A stretch of 64,000 nucleotides of DNA from JAAYQA01 sp964510345 (GTDB lineage: Bacteria; Bacillota; Clostridia; Tissierellales; Peptoniphilaceae), in the NCBI GenBank assembly GCA_964510345.1, contig CAZEBB010000006.1, positions 1 through 64,000 on the forward strand, given 5' to 3'. Shown here one piece after another: positions 1 to 10,100 of this stretch (the first letter of the stretch is position 1; every line of letters begins with the position of its first letter). The notes below the pieces were generated by a model. It had not been told where the DNA came from, did no database searches, and worked only from the letters and a program-made list of their open reading frames with translations. The translations under genes and the position numbers were made by a program.

Positions 1-45
1 GATGTTGACGTGGGGTTTGGTTCTTTCAAATTTTTGCTTTCCCAT
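1..45 (-). CDS. tuf: Elongation factor Tu, N-terminal 15 codons only
   Basis: Only the first 15 codons lie in the window and the gene runs off the left edge. They read MGKQKFERTKPHVNI, the conserved EF-Tu N-terminus just before the GTPase P-loop. EF-Tu carries aminoacyl-tRNA to the ribosome. The ATG is preceded by AGGAGG-type Shine-Dalgarno bases at about 51-55. The gene sits 20 bp downstream of fusA, the usual str-operon order. Identification rests on the N-terminus and position alone. Confidence 0.93.
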   Translation of the reverse strand, partial: MGKQKFERTKPHVNI

Positions 46-65
46 AATGTCCTCCTATGAAATTG

Positions 66-2144
66 CTATTTCTTGTTTTTGTTTCCGAGCACTTCCTCAG
101 CGATGCTGTTAGGAACTTGCTCGTAGTGGTCAAACTGCATGGAATAAGTTGCACGGCCTTGCGTGTTGGAACGAAGGTCCGTCGCATATCCGAACATTTC
201 GGACAGCGGTACAAAACTATCCAATACGTGAATTCCGTCTTTCGGGTTCATACCGGTGATCTTTCCGCGTCGGGAGCTGATATCGCCCATGACGTCGCCC
301 AGATACTCGTCCGGCGTCGTCACTTCGACTTTCATGGTCGGCTCAAGCAGCACGGGAGCTGCTTTCATGACCGCTTCCTTCAGCGCCATGGATCCGGCGA
401 TCTTAAATGCCATCTCCGAGGAGTCGACATCGTGATACGATCCGTCCACGAGAGTGACTTTGATGTCTAAGATCGGGTATCCTGCGAGAACACCGGCTTC
501 CGCCGCTTCCTGCACACCTTGTTGTACCGGTCCGATGTATTCCTTAGGAATCGCACCGCCGACGATCTTGTTGATGAATTCAAAGCCCTTGCCGGCTTCG
601 TTCGGTTCGATTTGAATGACTGCGTGGCCATACTGACCGCGTCCACCCGACTGGCGAACGTATTTCGTATTGGCTTCGGCCGCTTTCGAAATCGACTCGC
701 GATACGAAACTTGCGGGTTTCCGATATTCGCCTCGACCTTAAACTCGCGGAGCAAGCGGTCGACGATAATCTCTAAGTGCAATTCTCCCATTCCGGCGAT
801 GATGATCTGACCCGTCTCTTCGTTGGTGTACGTTCTGAACGTGGGGTCTTCTTCGGCGAGCTTTTGCAGCGCGATGTTCATCTTCTCCTGGGATGCTTTG
901 GTCTTCGGCTCGATAGCGACCGAAATAACCGGCTCGGGGAACTCCATCTTCTCGAGAATGATCGGATTTTGTTGATCGCAGAGTGTATCTCCGGTGGTGG
1001 TATCTTTCGTGCCAACCGCTGCGGCGATGTCGCCGGCGTACACTTTGTCGATCTCTTCCCGTTTATTGGCGTGCATCATCAAGATACGACCGACGCGCTC
1101 CTTTTTGCCTTTGGTCGAGTTGTACACATACGAACCCGATTCCAGGCTACCGGAGTAGACGCGGAAGTAGCAGAGTCTTCCTACGAAGGGGTCTGCAACG
1201 ATCTTGAACGCCAGTGCGGAGAAGGGCTCTTCATCCGAGGATTTTCTTTCTTCGGCTTCTTCCGTATTCGGATTGAATCCGTTGATCGACGGCACATCCA
1301 ATGGCGACGGCATGTATTCGATGATCGCATCCAATAGCGGCTGTACACCTTTGTTCTTGTAGGCCGATCCGGCCAGTACCGGGAAGAATCCTAACGCGAT
1401 GGTACCCTTGCGAATACAATCTTTAATCTCTTCTTCCGAGATCTCCTCGCCTTCGAGATACTTCATCATGACGTCTTCGTCGTATTCAGCGATCGCATCC
1501 AGAAGATTCGTGCGATGCTCTTCTGCCAAATCCTTCAACTCGTCGGGAATTTCGGTCACTTCGATTTCGGTTCCCAAGTCGTTTTTGTAGATCGTCGCCT
1601 TCATCGTGACGAGGTCAACGACGCCTACGAATTTATCTTCCGCTCCGATCGGGATCTCGATCGGAATGGCATTGGCTTTTAAGCGGTCGCGGATGGTTTC
1701 AATCGACTTAAAGTAGTCGGCACCCGTCGCGTCCATCTTGTTGATGAAGCAGATACGCGGTACTCCGTACTTGTCGGCTTGTCTCCACACCGTTTCCGAT
1801 TGGGGTTCAACACCGCTCTTGGCGTCAAACAAAGCGACGGCACTGTCCAGAACGCGAAGGGAGCGCTCGACCTCCACAGTAAAATCCACGTGTCCGGGCG
1901 TGTCGATGATATTGATCCGGTGGTCTTTCCAGTGGCAAGTCGTAGCAGCCGATGTGATCGTGATGCCTCTCTCCTGCTCCTGGACCATCCAGTCCATTTG
2001 CGCCGCACCCTCATGAGTGTCGCCCATTTTATGGATTTTTCCGGTATAATACAGAATTCTTTCTGTTGTCGTTGTCTTGCCTGCATCGATATGAGCCATA
2101 ATCCCGATGTTTCTGGTGGCACTTAACGAAAAATCTCTTGGCAC
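66..2144 (-). CDS. fusA: Elongation factor G
   Basis: Translocation GTPase of 692 residues, the normal length for bacterial EF-G. The G1 motif AHIDAGKT is at residues 17-24, G3 DTPGH at 81-85 and G4 NKMD at 135-138, followed by domains II to V with a typical C-terminus. The start codon is GTG at 2144, preceded by GAAGGAG. It lies between rpsG and tuf in the str operon, 30 bp downstream of rpsG, so it is probably co-transcribed with the ribosomal protein genes. It is the canonical form rather than an EF-G paralog, judged by context and length. Confidence 0.98.
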   Translation of the reverse strand: MPRDFSLSATRNIGIMAHIDAGKTTTTERILYYTGKIHKMGDTHEGAAQMDWMVQEQERGITITSAATTCHWKDHRINIIDTPGHVDFTVEVERSLRVLDSAVALFDAKSGVEPQSETVWRQADKYGVPRICFINKMDATGADYFKSIETIRDRLKANAIPIEIPIGAEDKFVGVVDLVTMKATIYKNDLGTEIEVTEIPDELKDLAEEHRTNLLDAIAEYDEDVMMKYLEGEEISEEEIKDCIRKGTIALGFFPVLAGSAYKNKGVQPLLDAIIEYMPSPLDVPSINGFNPNTEEAEERKSSDEEPFSALAFKIVADPFVGRLCYFRVYSGSLESGSYVYNSTKGKKERVGRILMMHANKREEIDKVYAGDIAAAVGTKDTTTGDTLCDQQNPIILEKMEFPEPVISVAIEPKTKASQEKMNIALQKLAEEDPTFRTYTNEETGQIIIAGMGELHLEIIVDRLLREFKVEANIGNPQVSYRESISKAAEANTKYVRQSGGRGQYGHAVIQIEPNEAGKGFEFINKIVGGAIPKEYIGPVQQGVQEAAEAGVLAGYPILDIKVTLVDGSYHDVDSSEMAFKIAGSMALKEAVMKAAPVLLEPTMKVEVTTPDEYLGDVMGDISSRRGKITGMNPKDGIHVLDSFVPLSEMFGYATDLRSNTQGRATYSMQFDHYEQVPNSIAEEVLGNKNKK

Positions 2145-2174
2145 AGGTTTCTCCTTCCTCGTTCTGCCTTTACA

Positions 2175-2645
2175 TTAATAGCGATAGTGCGCGAAAGCCT
2201 TGTTGGCTTCGGCCATTCTGTGCGTGTCTTCTCTCTTCTTGACGCTGGCTCCGGTGTTGTTTGATGCATCGATCAACTCTTTCGCGAGTCTTTCCAACAT
2301 CGTCTTTTCCGAACGATTGCGGCTGTACGTTACCAGCCAACGGAGTCCTAATGTTTGGCGTCTTTCCGGGCGAACTTCGATCGGCACCTGATACGTGGCA
2401 CCCCCGATTCTTCTGGCTTTAATTTCCAGAACCGGCATGATATTGTTCAGTGCTTTGTAGAAAACTTCCAGCGGTTCTTCGCCCGTTTTCTCTTGCACGT
2501 ATTGAAATGCGCCGTACACAATATTTTGTGCGACGCCCTTTTTCCCATCTAACATGATATTGTTGATGAGTTTGGTTACGACCACATCCTGATAAATCGG
2601 ATCGGCCATAACCACCCTTTTTGGAACATGTCCTTTTCTCGGCAC
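2175..2645 (-). CDS. rpsG: 30S ribosomal protein S7
   Basis: S7 nucleates assembly of the 30S head and contacts the 3' major domain of 16S rRNA. The 156-residue product has the standard length and begins MPRKGHVPKR, with the conserved GGATYQVPIEVRPERR segment in the middle and a C-terminal MAEANKAFAHYRY. The start is GTG at 2645 after AAGGAGGGAAG. It follows rpsL with about 110 bp between them and precedes fusA. Confidence 0.98.
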   Translation of the reverse strand: MPRKGHVPKRVVMADPIYQDVVVTKLINNIMLDGKKGVAQNIVYGAFQYVQEKTGEEPLEVFYKALNNIMPVLEIKARRIGGATYQVPIEVRPERRQTLGLRWLVTYSRNRSEKTMLERLAKELIDASNNTGASVKKREDTHRMAEANKAFAHYRY

Positions 2646-2755
2646 TTGCTTCCCTCCTTACTATGAAAGTAGTTTCATTGGTACTCGGCTCTCGCCGTTG
2701 TGCACAGTCATTTTTATGTGAATGATCATAAAACGCTACTGCACGGGTGATTGTC

Positions 2756-3166
2756 TTACTTCGGTCTTTTTGCACCGTACTTCGAGCGTGCTTGTTTTCT
2801 GTTAGCGACACCTGCTGTGTCCAACGCACCACGGATAATGTGGTAACGAACCCCCGGTAAGTCTTTAACTCTTCCGCCACGGATTAAAACAACACTATGC
2901 TCTTGTAAGTTATGGCCGATGCCGGGAATATATGCGGCAACTTCCATCGAGTTGGTCAGACGTACTCTCGCGATTTTACGAAGAGCCGAGTTCGGTTTCT
3001 TCGGCGTAACGGTTCTTACCGCTGTGCATACACCGCGTTTTTGGGGAGCATTGACGTCCGTTTGTTCTTTCTTCAGGTTGTTCATCGTGGTTCCGAGAGC
3101 CGGCGATTTTGATTTGTAAACGACCTTTTCTCTACCTTGCTTCACCAATTGGTTAATGGTTGGCAT
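2756..3166 (-). CDS. rpsL: 30S ribosomal protein S12
   Basis: S12 is the decoding-centre protein in which streptomycin-resistance mutations map. The 136-residue product starts MPTINQLVKQGR and contains the conserved KKPNSALRKIARVRL and GGRVKDLPGVRYH segments; the C-terminus KQARSKYGAKRPK is typical of Bacillota. An AAGGAGG site lies just upstream of the ATG. It is the second gene of the L7Ae-rpsL-rpsG-fusA-tuf series. Confidence 0.98.
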   Translation of the reverse strand: MPTINQLVKQGREKVVYKSKSPALGTTMNNLKKEQTDVNAPQKRGVCTAVRTVTPKKPNSALRKIARVRLTNSMEVAAYIPGIGHNLQEHSVVLIRGGRVKDLPGVRYHIIRGALDTAGVANRKQARSKYGAKRPK

Positions 3167-3186
3167 TTGTACACCTCCTTTTGCTT

Positions 3187-3432
3187 CTATACTATCAATG
3201 CGACGACCGCCGCACTAACGTCAATTTTGCACTTTTGCCCTAATTCCTTCATGGAATCTTCATAGACAACCTGAATATTCTTTCGGTTGCACTCTTGCAG
3301 GATATGCTCGATATCCTCTTTATTGGTTGCGTCACGGGCAATGACGACCGTAGAAAGCGGTTCATCTTTTTTAAGCGACCGCTTCACTTGCTTAGATCCA
3401 ACGATAATGCGCCGGTTTCCCTCTTCAGGCAA
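3187..3432 (-). CDS. L7Ae/L30e-family RNA-binding protein (YbxF-like)
   Basis: Small protein of the L7Ae/L30e/Gadd45 fold, which binds kink-turn RNA in the characterised Bacillus relatives. The segment IIVGSKQVKRSLKK near the N-terminus and the end KCKIDVSAAVVALIV match the family pattern. Its place between rpoC and rpsL is the usual one in Bacillota. The TTG at 3432 is chosen because AAGGAG lies about 9 bases upstream; an in-frame GTG at 3441 sits almost on top of that site and would add three residues. The cellular role in this group is not well defined. Confidence 0.85.
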   Translation of the reverse strand: MPEEGNRRIIVGSKQVKRSLKKDEPLSTVVIARDATNKEDIEHILQECNRKNIQVVYEDSMKELGQKCKIDVSAAVVALIV

Positions 3433-3522
3433 TCCTGACACTCTCCTTCGTTTTTGGGCATAGTACGCCCGTAAAAGTCCACGATGATTTTAACACCCTT
3501 ACGCGAACATGTCAATGAATCG

Positions 3523-6500
3523 TTATTCGACCATCTCCACGGCGTTTTGGACATCCTTCGTCATCAGGTCCAATTCGTTCGCCTTCACCGAAATATCCTC
3601 TTCGTCCATGCCTTCATAGTCGATATCCAGCGATTTGTAGCGCTTCATACCGGTTCCGGCCGGAATCAGTTTTCCGATGATGACATTTTCTTTTAGGCCG
3701 ATCAGATTGTCGATCTTGCCTTTGATCGAAGCTTCGGTGAGCACGCGCGTCGTCTCCTGGAACGATGCCGCCGACAGGAACGAGTCCGTTGCAAGCGACG
3801 CTTTGGTGATCCCGAGCAATACGCGTTCTCCCTGCGCCGGTTGACCGCCTTCTTCTTCCATTTGACGATTCATGCGCTCAAAATCGCCGATATTCACCAT
3901 GCCGCCCGGCAAGAATCCGGTGTCGCCCGGGTCCTCAACGCGAACCTTGGAGAGCATCTGTTTGATGATGATCTCGATGTGTTTATCGTCGATCTCTACC
4001 CCTTGGAGGCGGTAGACTCGCTGTACTTCTTTCGTAATATATTGATAGACGCCGCCAAGTCCTTTGACGCGTAAGATATCGTGCGGGTTGATGGAACCTT
4101 CCGTCAGCATGTCGCCGGCTTCGATGACTTGACCGGTTTTGACTTTCAGCATGGCACCGAACGGAATCGTGTAGACTTTTTCTTCCCCGGTTTCCGTCGT
4201 CACGATGATGTCGTGGCGTTTTTTGTTGTCGACGACCTCGACCGATCCGGACACTTCCGTAATGAACGCTAGTCCTTTCGGCTTTCTCGCTTCAAACAAC
4301 TCCTCGACACGCGGGAGACCCGAGGTAATCCCCTCGACGGCGATACCGCCGGTGTGGAAAGTACGCATGGTCAGCTGCGTGCCCGGTTCACCGATCGACT
4401 GCGCCGCGATGATACCGACCGCTTCGCCGGCGTTGACCGGCTTGCCCGTTGCGAGGTTGCGCCCATAGCATTTTGCGCAAACGCCGCGGTGTGTCTTGCA
4501 GCCGAGCACCGAACGCACCTTAACTTGGGTGATGCCGCGCTTCAGGATATATTCCGCGGTCTCTTCGGTGATCATTTCGTTCTTGCGGACGATGAGTTCA
4601 CCGGTTTGTGGATCCAACAAATCTTCGAAAGAGTATTTGCCGATGATGCGTTGATCCATCTCCTCGATGGTGACTCTTTCGTCTCTTAGATCTTCCGCCA
4701 AGATATACTCATCGGTGCCGCAGTCCTCTTCGCGGACGATGACATCTTGCGCGACGTCGACCAGACGTCTCGTCAAGTATCCGGAGTCCGCCGTACGAAG
4801 CGCGGTATCCGACAGACCCTTTCTGGATCCGTGCGTCGAGATAAAGAACTCCTGTACACTTAAGCCTTCGCGGAAGTTCGACTTGATCGGAATCTCGATC
4901 GTGCGACCCGTCGCCGAGCTCATAAGACCGCGCATCCCCGCCAGCTGACGGATCTGATCGGTCGAACCACGGGCACCGGACTTCGCCATGATCGCGACAT
5001 TGTTTCGAGAGCCTCCACTATAATGTCCGATCACGGCAGCAAGCTCATCTGTCGCATCCTTCCAAACCTTGATGACCAGCTCATAGCGCTCGTCGTCATC
5101 TAACAGTCCGCGATAGTACATCTTGTTAAATTCTGCAACTTCTGCGTCCGCGCGGGCAAGGATCCCTTCCTTTTCATGCGGTACATCGATGTCGCCCATG
5201 CTGATCGTCAGCGCTCCGATCGTGGAATACTTGAATCCGATCGTCTTAATATAGTCCAGCACTTGCGACGTGCGGATATTGCCGTGCTTTCTGAAGCAGT
5301 TCGCCACGATGCGGCCCAGCTTCTTTTTGTCGACGTGATCGTCGATTTCCAAGGAGTATTGATCCTCTTCACGATTCACATACCCGAGGTCTTGCGGAAT
5401 CCCCTGGTTGAAGATGAATCGTCCGACCGTACTCGTTACGCGCTTTCCGCGATCGTTCTCATCTCTTTGGATGCGCACCTCGACCATCGCATGCAGATGA
5501 ACCTGCCCGTTGTGGTACGCCTTCATCATCTCGTTGAAGTCTTTGAAGCGACGGCCTTCGCCTTTTGCCCCTCTCGTATGCATCGTGAGATAGTAGGCGC
5601 CCAATACCATGTCCTGTGTCGGGGTGGTGATCGGCTTGCCGTCTTTCGGCGCGAGGATATTGTTGGTTGACAACATCAGGAGGCGTGCCTCCGCCTGGGC
5701 TTCCACCGACAGCGGCAAGTGAACCGCCATCTGGTCGCCGTCAAAGTCGGCATTGTACGCCGTACATACGAGCGGGTGGAGCTTGATCGCCTTTCCTTCG
5801 ACGAGTACCGGTTCAAAAGCCTGAATACCGAGCCTATGCAGCGTGGGAGCGCGGTTTAACAGCACCGGGTGGTCGGAGATGACGCGTTCGAGCACATCCC
5901 AAACGACGGGATTCATGCGCTCGACCAGTTTTTTTGCATTCTTTATATTGTGTGCCTTCTCGTCACTCACCAATTGGCGCATGACGAAGGGCTTAAACAG
6001 CTCGAGTGCCATTTTCTTCGGCAGACCGCACTGATAGAACTTCAGTTCCGGACCGACGACGATAACCGAACGACCCGAGTAGTCGACCCGCTTTCCTAAG
6101 AGGTTTTGTCGGAAGCGACCCGTCTTTCCTTTCAGCATGTCCGAAAGAGATTTCAGGTTTCGGTTTCCGGGGCCGGTCACCGCCTTGCCGCGACGACCGT
6201 TATCGATCAGCGCATCGACCGCTTCTTGCAGCATACGCTTCTCGTTTCGGACGATAATGTCCGGCGCGCCGATGTCCAATAGCCTCTTCAAGCGGTTGTT
6301 TCGGTTGATCACTCGGCGGTACAGGTCGTTCAAGTCACTCGTCGCAAAACGACCGCCTTCCAACTGTACCATCGGGCGAAGATCCGGCGGGATGACAGGA
6401 ACGACTTCCAAAATCATCCACTCCGGTTTGTTTTTCGACTTGCGGAATGCCTCGACCACTTCCAAACGGCGCACGATGCGCACGCGCTTTTGCCCGGTCG

Positions 6501-7092
6501 CGTCCGCTAAGTCCTCTTTCAGCGACTCCGCCTCGCGGTCGATATCGATCGCCATCAGAAGCTCACGGATCGCTTCGGCTCCCATCAGGGCGCGGAACGT
6601 GTCGCCGAACTTCTCGCGCTGCTCGTAGTACTCGTTTTCCGTCAGTAATTGCTTCGGGTACATGTCGGAATCGCCCGGGTCGATGACCAGATAATTCGCG
6701 AAATACAGCACCTTCTCCAGCGAGCGAGGGCTCATGTCGAGTAAAAGACCCATGCGGGACGGGATCCCCTTGAAATACCAGATGTGCGACACCGGGGCCG
6801 CCAGTTCGATGTGCCCGATGCGCTCTCGGCGCACTTTCGCTTTGGTCACCTCGACGCCGCATTTTTCGCACACGACGCCCTTGTAACGAATGCGCTTGTA
6901 CTTGCCGCAGGAGCACTCCCAGTCCTTCGTCGGACCAAAGATTTTCTCACAGAACAGCCCCTCTTTTTCCGGCTTCAACGTACGATAGTTGATGGTTTCG
7001 GGTTTTTTTACCTCACCACGGGACCACTGCCTGATCTTCTCAGGGGACGCCAATCCGATGCGGATGGAGTCAAAATTGTTTAATTCGTGCAA
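3523..7092 (-). CDS. rpoC: DNA-directed RNA polymerase subunit beta'
   Basis: Largest core RNA polymerase subunit, 1189 residues. The N-terminal zinc-binding cysteines are at residues 60, 62, 75 and 78. The catalytic NADFDGDQMAVH motif, which holds the Mg2+-binding aspartates, is near residue 450, and the second zinc cluster CKTHRGVCAKC lies in the C-terminal third next to the trigger-loop region (GEAVGIIAAQSIGEPGTQ). The start is TTG at 7092 after GGAAAGGAG. It is 14 bp downstream of rpoB, so the two are translationally close. There is no split or insertion of unusual size. Confidence 0.99.
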   Translation of the reverse strand: MHELNNFDSIRIGLASPEKIRQWSRGEVKKPETINYRTLKPEKEGLFCEKIFGPTKDWECSCGKYKRIRYKGVVCEKCGVEVTKAKVRRERIGHIELAAPVSHIWYFKGIPSRMGLLLDMSPRSLEKVLYFANYLVIDPGDSDMYPKQLLTENEYYEQREKFGDTFRALMGAEAIRELLMAIDIDREAESLKEDLADATGQKRVRIVRRLEVVEAFRKSKNKPEWMILEVVPVIPPDLRPMVQLEGGRFATSDLNDLYRRVINRNNRLKRLLDIGAPDIIVRNEKRMLQEAVDALIDNGRRGKAVTGPGNRNLKSLSDMLKGKTGRFRQNLLGKRVDYSGRSVIVVGPELKFYQCGLPKKMALELFKPFVMRQLVSDEKAHNIKNAKKLVERMNPVVWDVLERVISDHPVLLNRAPTLHRLGIQAFEPVLVEGKAIKLHPLVCTAYNADFDGDQMAVHLPLSVEAQAEARLLMLSTNNILAPKDGKPITTPTQDMVLGAYYLTMHTRGAKGEGRRFKDFNEMMKAYHNGQVHLHAMVEVRIQRDENDRGKRVTSTVGRFIFNQGIPQDLGYVNREEDQYSLEIDDHVDKKKLGRIVANCFRKHGNIRTSQVLDYIKTIGFKYSTIGALTISMGDIDVPHEKEGILARADAEVAEFNKMYYRGLLDDDERYELVIKVWKDATDELAAVIGHYSGGSRNNVAIMAKSGARGSTDQIRQLAGMRGLMSSATGRTIEIPIKSNFREGLSVQEFFISTHGSRKGLSDTALRTADSGYLTRRLVDVAQDVIVREEDCGTDEYILAEDLRDERVTIEEMDQRIIGKYSFEDLLDPQTGELIVRKNEMITEETAEYILKRGITQVKVRSVLGCKTHRGVCAKCYGRNLATGKPVNAGEAVGIIAAQSIGEPGTQLTMRTFHTGGIAVEGITSGLPRVEELFEARKPKGLAFITEVSGSVEVVDNKKRHDIIVTTETGEEKVYTIPFGAMLKVKTGQVIEAGDMLTEGSINPHDILRVKGLGGVYQYITKEVQRVYRLQGVEIDDKHIEIIIKQMLSKVRVEDPGDTGFLPGGMVNIGDFERMNRQMEEEGGQPAQGERVLLGITKASLATDSFLSAASFQETTRVLTEASIKGKIDNLIGLKENVIIGKLIPAGTGMKRYKSLDIDYEGMDEEDISVKANELDLMTKDVQNAVEMVE

Positions 7093-7106
7093 GGAGTTCT
7101 CCTTTC

Positions 7107-10100
7107 CTATAGGTACTCGTCGCTCGTATCATACGGGTCATCGGAACCCTGTTCCGCGTCTTCTTCCTCGTCGATATCGGTGATGATATAGTCCGACTTT
7201 TCGTCGATGTCGTTGACGATGACCTGATCTTTGTCCATACTGTCTTCTACTTCATTGAAATCCAACATTTCGTCGTCGGTTTCTCTAAATTCGATCTCTT
7301 CTTCGTCTTCCGTGAGGACCTTGATGTCCAACGCCAGCGACTGAAGCTCTTTGATTAATACTTTAAAGGATTCGGGGATGCCCGGTTCCGGGATATTCTC
7401 CCCTTTGACGATCGCCTCATAAGACTTGACGCGTCCTACGATGTCGTCCGATTTGACCGTCAGCATCTCTTGCAGCATATGCGATGCGCCGTAGGCTTCC
7501 AGTGCCCAGACTTCCATTTCACCGAAGCGCTGACCGCCGAATTGCGCTTTACCGCCCAACGGCTGTTGGGTGACGAGCGAATACGGTCCGATGGAACGCG
7601 CGTGGATCTTTTCGTCGACCAAGTGGTGGAGTTTCAACATATACATATAGCCGACGGTAACGTCGTTATCAAACGGTGAGCCTGTTCGACCATCGCGCAA
7701 ACGCACTTTTCCGGACGACGGATACCCCGCCTGCTCCAGTGTGTCGATGATGTCGAAGTCCGATGCCCCGTCAAATACCGGCGTGGCCACGTGCCAGCCG
7801 AGTTTTTTCGCGGCCATTCCCAGGTGCACTTCCAAGACCTGCCCGAGGTTCATACGTGACGGTACGCCCAACGGATTGAGTACGATCTCGATCGCGCGGC
7901 CATCCGGCAGGAACGGCATGTCCTCTTCCGGCAGAATGCGCGATACGACGCCTTTGTTTCCGTGGCGTCCGCAGAGTTTGTCGCCGACATTGATCTTTCT
8001 CTTCGTCGCGACGTACACGCGAACGACTTCGTTCACGCCCGGCGACAATTCGTCTCCGTTTTCACGCGAGTAGCGCTTTACGTCGACGACGATTCCCGTC
8101 TCCCCGTGCGGCACGCGAAGCGATGTGTCTCTGACCTCACGCGCTTTTTCACCGAAGATGGCGCGCAGTAAGCGCTCTTCTGCCGAGAGTTCCGTCTCCC
8201 CTTTCGGCGTGACTTTTCCGACCAGGATGTCGCCGGCTTTCACTTCCGCACCGACCATAATCACACCCGAGTCGTCCAAGTGCTTTCTCATATCGTCCGA
8301 AATGTTGGGAATGTCTCTCGTGATCTCTTCCGGCCCGAGTTTTGTGTCGCGCGCTTCGCTCTCATGCTCTTCGATATGGACCGATGTGAGCGCGTCGTCT
8401 GCGACGATTTTTTCATTGATGAGGATCGCGTCCTCGTAGTTGTAACCTTCCCACGTCATAAATGCGACGAGGATATTTTTCCCAAGTGCGATCTCGCCCA
8501 GGTCGGTCGAGGGGCCGTCCGCAATGACGTCGCCCTTTTGTACCACTTCCCCCGCGCGCACGATCGCACGCTGGTTAATGGTGGTTCCCTGGTTGGAGCG
8601 CTTAAACTTGAGGAGTTTGTATTCATCTAATTGGTTGTCGTCTGAGCGTCTGACGGTAATCTGGTCAGCGCTGACTTTGGTCACCGTACCGGCATTTTTC
8701 GCCAGTACCGCAACGCCCGAGTCTCTCGCCGCCTTGTATTCGATCCCCGTGCCGATGATCGGCGCTTCACATTTCAGAAGCGGAACCGCCTGGCGCTGCA
8801 TGTTGGAACCCATCAGGGCACGCGTGGCGTCGTCGTTTTCTAAGAAGGGGATCATCGCCGTACCCACCGCGACGATCTGCTGCGGCGAGACGTCCATATA
8901 GTCGATCAGGTCAACCGGATAAATGTCGTTCTCACCGTTGATACCACGACCCGAGACGCTCTCGTTAATGAAACGACCTTCTTCGTCCAATCGCTCATTC
9001 GCCTGTGCGACGACATATTGGTCTTCGACATCGGCCGTCAGGTACTCGATCTGATTCGTAACGCGCTTGTTCTCTTTGTCCATCACGCGGAACGGCGTCT
9101 CGATAAAGCCGTATTCGTTGATGCGTGAGTACGTCGTCATCGAAGTGATCAGCCCGATGTTCGGACCTTCCGGCGTCTCGATGGGGCAAATTCTTCCATA
9201 GTGAGAGTGGTGTACGTCGCGGACTTCATAGCCCGCGCGGTCTCTGGAGAGTCCGCCCGGTCCGAGTGCCGACATTCTTCTTTTGTGTGTCAGCTCAGAG
9301 AGCGGGTTGGTTTGGTCCATAAACTGCGATAACTGAGACGAGCCAAAGAATTCTTTGATCGCCGCCGATACCGGTCGAATATTAATGAGAGAAGTCGGTT
9401 GCGCCTGTGACGGATCTTGCGTCGCCATACGCTCTTTGACAACTCTTTCCATACGGCTCATCCCGATACGGAATTGGTTTTGCAGGAGTTCTCCGACCGA
9501 ACGCACGCGTCGATTGCCCAAGTGGTCGATATCGTCCGTTTGTCCCAAACCGTAGAAAAGGTTCAGCTGATAGCTGATCGTCGCGAGAATGTCCTCCCTC
9601 GTGATGTTTTTCGGTGAGATCAGTTTGATATTGTTTCTGACTTCTACTTCCAGCTTTTTCGGGTCGTCTCCGTAGGTGTCGATCACTTCGCGCATCTTTT
9701 TGTAGTGCACTTTTTCGCTTAAGCCCATCGCCTTGCCGTCAAACGGCAGATTGAACGCTTCCAAGCGAACGAATTGGTTCCCGACCACGTGCACCTTTTG
9801 ATCCCCGATCTGTACGACGACCATTTCGACGCCGGCATCTTCAATCGCTTGCGCCGCATCTTTGTCGATCGTCTCCCCTTGCATGACGAGGATCTCGCCG
9901 GTGTTTGCATCTACCACATCTTCCGCGGCAGCTTGTCCGACGATACGAGCCGAGAGGGCGAGTTTTTTGTTGAATTTATAGCGTCCGACTTTCGCCAGAT
10001 CGTAACGTTTCGGGTCAAACAGCAGGTTTTCGATCAGCTGCTCGGCGCTCTCCAGCGCCGCCGGGTCACCCGGCTTTAACTTTTTATAAATTTCAATAAT